Assembly (NCBI RefSeq): GCF_946479715.1 | Contig: NZ_CAMLHF010000218.1 | Location: 1 to 8,701 of the forward strand | Source of the DNA: an uncultured Pedobacter sp. | Lineage (GTDB): Bacteria > Bacteroidota > Bacteroidia > Sphingobacteriales > Sphingobacteriaceae | Direction of reading: 5' to 3' | DNA: 8,701 nucleotides | Part shown: in pieces, positions 6,251 through 8,701 of the stretch | Numbering within the stretch: position 1 is the stretch's first letter | How the letters are laid out: the number at the start of each line of letters is the position of its first letter | Position numbers and translations under genes: made by a program | The notes under the pieces: generated by a model | Told to the model about the DNA's origin: nothing | Databases searched by the model: none | The model's input: only the letters and a program-made list of their open reading frames with translations

Positions 6251-6251
6251 G
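6218..6251. repeat. Inverted repeat upstream of dsbD
   Basis: CATGAAAA (6218-6225) and TTTTCATG (6244-6251) are exact reverse complements separated by 18 nt. They lie 28-61 nt upstream of the preferred dsbD ATG, where an operator or leader hairpin could act. The stem is AT-rich, so as RNA it would be weak. Confidence 0.35.
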
Positions 6252-6357
6252 ATGAGGGCGTGAAATTACTTATAATTTTTTATTTAAAGACGGTGTTGTA
6301 ACCGCTAAGTGTTAATTTTACCATAAGCTAATAATCGCTTAAAACCCTTTAAATATA

Positions 6358-6391
6358 AAAAGGGTGCCCTGAAAACTCAAAACACCCTTTT
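6358..6391 (-). terminator. Intrinsic terminator after the DsbD-alpha-like gene
   Basis: A 9-bp stem, AAAAGGGTG (6358-6366) and CACCCTTTT (6383-6391), encloses a 16-nt loop. On the minus strand it runs into TTTTTATATTT. It starts 17 nt after the TAA at 6408, so it should end the birA to DsbD-alpha transcript before dsbD. The plus strand also ends in four T's, but no plus-strand gene reaches it. Confidence 0.8.
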
Positions 6392-6407
6392 CTGTATCTG
6401 TATCAGC

Positions 6408-6857
6408 TTACTTTACCGGAATGCTGAAGCTTACTTCTTCAGGAGGCAAACACTGTTTATCGTTACATACCATAAATTCTACTTTTCCCTTCACGGTAGT
6501 AGCACCTTTGTTCAATTTGATTTTTTGCTGAAATGTAACGCCGTTACCAAAATAGCTAACGTTCATTTTAAAATTCTCATCATAATAATTTATGGCCTTA
6601 GGCTCTGTGGTCTTTCCATTAAGTGCATAATCACTTGATGGACTAAAAGTAAATGTAGTTTTACTTGGCCCCCCTGGTTTCAAATTTTGAGAATAAATAT
6701 GCCAGCCGTCTTCAATATTCGCTTTAATATAAAGTATTGCTTCCGTTTTACTCACTTTCTTAGCTGCGTAAGCCCATGTTACAGGTTTTTCAATTTGAGC
6801 TACCGCCCCTAGAACTGTAAATAAGACTAATGTTAATACCAAACTTATTCTTTTCAT
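6408..6857 (-). CDS. Periplasmic DsbD-alpha-like (DsbD N-terminal domain) protein
   Basis: A 149-residue exported protein: a signal peptide (MKRISLVLTLVLFTVLGAVA, cleavage likely before Q21), then one immunoglobulin-like domain of the DsbD N-terminal type (Pfam PF11412-like). Supporting motifs are EDGWHIYSQNLKPGGPSKT (49-67) and the active-site-like MVCNDKQCLPPEEVSFSI (129-146). C131 and C136 correspond by position to the redox cysteines C103 and C109 of E. coli DsbD-alpha; here the spacing is CX4C, whereas E. coli has CX5C. It probably receives electrons from the gamma domain of the neighbouring DsbD and passes them to periplasmic oxidised proteins; this is inference from fold and context. 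It starts 19 nt after birA and is followed by a terminator, so it appears co-transcribed with birA, apart from dsbD. Confidence 0.85.
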   Translation of the reverse strand: MKRISLVLTLVLFTVLGAVAQIEKPVTWAYAAKKVSKTEAILYIKANIEDGWHIYSQNLKPGGPSKTTFTFSPSSDYALNGKTTEPKAINYYDENFKMNVSYFGNGVTFQQKIKLNKGATTVKGKVEFMVCNDKQCLPPEEVSFSIPVK

Positions 6858-6876
6858 CTGTAATTGTTTTTTAATT

Positions 6877-7659
6877 TTAATATTCTTTATACTTTAAAAA
6901 CTCAACCTCTTTAAAGTTATATATTCTTTCCTTTTCAGAGGTTAAAAGAACCAATTGTCCTGCCTCAGTAATTCCGGTCATCGTTGCTTCAAAAACCTCG
7001 CCATTCTGTCTGTAAAAACCCAATTTGTTAAATCGGTACAGGTTTTCAAGGTACTCTTTCATCAGGCTATTGTAATTTCCTGCCTTCAATTTGAGGTACT
7101 GACTTTCAATATGACTACAAATTTCAGCTAATAGCTCAATTAAATTAACATCGTGCTGTAAAATTTCATATAACGATGTTGCTACTTTGGTCTTCTCAAT
7201 ATCAAATTTTTGCTGGTTAACATTCATTCCTATGCCAACAATGCTCGATTTAAAACTATTCCCAGAGAGGCTGTTTTCAATTAAAACCCCTCCTATTTTA
7301 CTGTCATTATAGTAAATATCATTAGGCCATTTCACAGTTATTCCATCCTTTACAAAGCGGCCTAAAGCCTTGTTAATGCCATTACTAACCGCTATATTTA
7401 GCATAAATTGCTTGTTTATGGGTAGAAATGCCGGCTTTAGAAAGATGCTGAATGTCAGGTTTAATCCGGGCTCGCTGTACCAGGTGTTTTCCTGCTGTCC
7501 TCTGCCCGCAAATTGGTTATCTGCCATAATAACAGTCCCTTCCGGTAATGGCTCGGATTTTGACACCATCAACTTCAAAAAGTTATTAGTAGAATCAACC
7601 GCTGATAATCTGATAAGATTTTGACCAACAAATAATGTTGAAAAAGTGTTATTTTGCAA
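6877..7659 (-). CDS. birA: Biotin-[acetyl-CoA-carboxylase] ligase, monofunctional
   Basis: Activates biotin to biotinyl-5'-AMP and transfers it to the lysine of the biotin carboxyl carrier protein; cytoplasmic. The catalytic domain covers about 15-200: VDSTNNFLK (21-29), ADNQFAGRGQQENTW with GRG at 52-54, KWPNDIYY (110-117), KIGGVLIE with K121, and GIGMNVN (142-148). A small C-terminal SH3-like domain follows (about 215-258). At 260 residues it lacks the N-terminal winged helix of E. coli BirA (321 residues), so it should not be a DNA-binding repressor. The start is a TTG (7659-7657); no in-frame ATG lies nearby, and the MQNNTFSTLFVGQNLIRL opening reads like the usual start of Bacteroidota homologs. 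It heads the leftward unit with the DsbD-alpha-like gene and diverges from rsfS across 41 nt. Confidence 0.95.
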   Translation of the reverse strand: MQNNTFSTLFVGQNLIRLSAVDSTNNFLKLMVSKSEPLPEGTVIMADNQFAGRGQQENTWYSEPGLNLTFSIFLKPAFLPINKQFMLNIAVSNGINKALGRFVKDGITVKWPNDIYYNDSKIGGVLIENSLSGNSFKSSIVGIGMNVNQQKFDIEKTKVATSLYEILQHDVNLIELLAEICSHIESQYLKLKAGNYNSLMKEYLENLYRFNKLGFYRQNGEVFEATMTGITEAGQLVLLTSEKERIYNFKEVEFLKYKEY

Positions 7660-7669
7660 GTGTTGATTG

Positions 7670-7677
7670 TATATTTG
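7670..7677 (+). promoter_or_regulatory. -7 box for rsfS-ftsH
   Basis: TATATTTG matches TAnnTTTG exactly and lies 24 bases before the rsfS ATG at 7701, giving a leader of about 20 nt. The -33 element is not clear: the nearest TTTTG (7652-7656) is only 13 nt upstream, closer than the usual 19-21. Confidence 0.5.
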
Positions 7678-7682
7678 TTTAT

Positions 7683-7690
7683 CAAAATTA
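7683..7690 (-). promoter_or_regulatory. -7 box for birA
   Basis: On the minus strand TAATTTTG (7690-7683) matches TAnnTTTG exactly, 24 bases before the birA TTG start, so the leader would be about 20 nt. No clear TTG appears 19-21 nt upstream in the A-rich start of rsfS. It faces the rsfS box with only 5 bp between the two. Confidence 0.45.
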
Positions 7691-7700
7691 AAACATTTTA

Positions 7701-8075
7701 ATGGTAAAAAAGAAAATTGTAAACCTTTCTACATACCTCTCAGAAATAGCCGTACACGGCATACAGGAAAAAAAAGGCAATGATATTGTCCGCCTGGACC
7801 TAAGAGATCTAAACAGTTCCGTTTCTGACTATTTTATTATCTGCAGCGCTAATTCAGCCACTCAGGTTAAGGCAATTGCCGATAGCGTAGAAGAAGAAAT
7901 CTATAAAAATACCCAAACTAATCCTTGGCGCAAAGAAGGACAAGATGCTGCCGAGTGGATAATCCTGGATTATTTTGATGTTGTTGTCCACATATTTAAA
8001 ACTGAAAAGCGAGACTTTTATGGGATAGAAGACCTATGGGGCGATGCCCAGGCAACCTCCTATAAAAGCGCATAA
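7701..8075 (+). CDS. rsfS: Ribosomal silencing factor RsfS
   Basis: Binds uL14 (L14) on the 50S subunit and blocks joining with 30S, lowering translation when nutrients are short; cytoplasmic. The Iojap/DUF143 fold is evident from RLDLRDLNSSVSDYFIICSA (31-50), ATQVKAIADSVEE (53-65), PWRKEGQDAAEWIILDYFD (75-93) and the signature HIFKTEKRDFYGIEDLWGDA (97-116). The length, 124 residues, is slightly above E. coli RsfS (105), from a short N-terminal lead and a few C-terminal residues. The ATG at 7701 has no Shine-Dalgarno but an A-rich context. ftsH follows after 30 nt with no terminator, so the two are probably one transcript. The promoter region is shared with divergent birA. Confidence 0.96.
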   Translation: MVKKKIVNLSTYLSEIAVHGIQEKKGNDIVRLDLRDLNSSVSDYFIICSANSATQVKAIADSVEEEIYKNTQTNPWRKEGQDAAEWIILDYFDVVVHIFKTEKRDFYGIEDLWGDAQATSYKSA

Positions 8076-8105
8076 TCATTTACTTCCACATTTTTTGATA
8101 TAACG

Positions 8106-8701
8106 ATGAAAGAGAACCCGAATACAAAACCCAAACTAATAAAGAGAATTCCAAATATTCCGAAGAAGCCTCAAAAAGGTTCAAAATTCAATATTTTTTG
8201 GGTTTACGCAGCTATTATTTTAGGACTGATTTTATTGCAGTTCCTATTCAATGCCGATACCAGCAAGCCAATTACCTACCGCGTTTTTGAAAAAGAAATG
8301 CTTTTACCTGGTGATGTACAAAAACTAGTAGCCTATAAGCACGAAGATCTTGTAAAAATTGAGGTATACATTAAAAAAGACAAGCTAAATCAGCCTAAGT
8401 ATAAAGAGTACCAAAATAAAAGTAATTTTGGAACAAACACTGGCCCTATAGCCTATTTTACGGCCGGATCAATGGACGCGCTTGATACGCAATTAAAGGA
8501 ATCTCAGAAAAACCTTCCTCCCGATCAGCAGATTTTAGCAGAAAAAGAAACCAGACAAAGTTCATTTAACTCGTGGTTCTTCACTGTAATTATCCCTGTT
8601 CTGTTGTTCATTGGCTTCTGGATCTTTATTATGCGCCGTATGGGCGGTGGTGCAGGTGGCGGTGGCGGTCAGATTTTCAATATCGGGAAATCTAAAGCAA
8701 C
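8106..8701 (+). CDS. ftsH: ATP-dependent zinc metalloprotease FtsH (N-terminal part, cut by window end)
   Basis: Membrane-anchored AAA+ protease that degrades misfolded membrane proteins and some regulators. The window holds the first 198 codons. An unusually Lys/Pro-rich cytosolic lead (1-27, including KRIPNIPKKPQKGSK) is followed by transmembrane helix 1 (about 30-48, FWVYAAIILGLILLQFLF). The FtsH periplasmic domain runs from about 52 to 155 (TYRVFEKEMLLPGDVQKLV near its start). Transmembrane helix 2 is at about 157-176 (WFFTVIIPVLLFIGFWIFI), then the MRRMGGGAGGGGG linker and QIFNIGKSKA, which lead into the AAA domain. The Walker A, Walker B and HEXXH motifs lie beyond the window, so catalytic status cannot be checked here. 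The ATG at 8106 is the first in frame and lies 30 nt after rsfS. Confidence 0.95.
   Translation, partial: MKENPNTKPKLIKRIPNIPKKPQKGSKFNIFWVYAAIILGLILLQFLFNADTSKPITYRVFEKEMLLPGDVQKLVAYKHEDLVKIEVYIKKDKLNQPKYKEYQNKSNFGTNTGPIAYFTAGSMDALDTQLKESQKNLPPDQQILAEKETRQSSFNSWFFTVIIPVLLFIGFWIFIMRRMGGGAGGGGGQIFNIGKSKA

Noticed and set aside
7657..7704. BirA autorepression of the divergent promoter region
   Set aside because: The ligase lacks the N-terminal winged helix, and I see no long bio-operator-like dyad in the 41-nt gap.
1..8701. CRISPR array, tRNA, rRNA, transposase, integrase or prophage genes
   Set aside because: No regularly spaced repeats, no clover-leaf with an intact T-loop, and none of the reading frames carries transposase, recombinase or phage motifs.

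Overview
The window looks like ordinary core chromosome of a Bacteroidota bacterium, most likely a Sphingobacteriales member (Pedobacter or Mucilaginibacter type). This rests on several signs: start codons lack a Shine-Dalgarno GGAGG and sit in A-rich leaders; putative promoters fit the Bacteroidota TAnnTTTG -7 box; S16 carries a long acidic Ala/Glu tail; DsbD is split into two genes; and RsfS lies directly before FtsH. Genus-level placement is inference. I see no mobile-gene module, phage genes, CRISPR array, rRNA or tRNA. All genes look intact except ftsH, which is cut by the window end.

Layout. 42-395 (+) encodes a small HTH regulator with a C-terminal coiled coil. It converges with only 2 nt of separation on a leftward translation/tRNA block: rpsP (1824-2414), its own terminator (1769-1804), a palindromic repeat-like segment (about 1676-1740), rimM (1091-1618) and trmD (398-1075). 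rpsP is driven from a well-formed Bacteroidota promoter at 2472-2502. Diverging from it on + are a 5'(3')-deoxyribonucleotidase (2576-3094) and a YbjQ-family protein (3138-3458). These meet the leftward pfkA (3496-4479) at a 45-nt perfect palindrome that contains both stop codons and should terminate both strands.

4472-7659 (-) holds, in transcription order, a biotin-protein ligase (birA, TTG start), a secreted DsbD-alpha-like protein, a terminator, a transmembrane DsbD carrying a C-terminal thioredoxin-like domain, and pfkA, which overlaps the dsbD stop by 8 nt. From the 41-nt gap upstream of birA, rsfS and then ftsH run rightward. The gap holds opposed -7 boxes for the two directions.

Functionally the window combines ribosome biogenesis and silencing (S16, RimM, RsfS), tRNA m1G37 methylation (TrmD), membrane proteolysis (FtsH), glycolysis (PfkA), biotinylation (BirA), nucleotide turnover and periplasmic thiol redox (DsbD plus a detached alpha domain). 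I did not find a new multi-gene system. The more interesting observations concern small-scale architecture: the symmetric terminator, the overlapping divergent promoters, the palindromic repeat between rpsP and rimM, the split DsbD with a tiny Met-rich leader ORF, and the dsbD/pfkA overlap.
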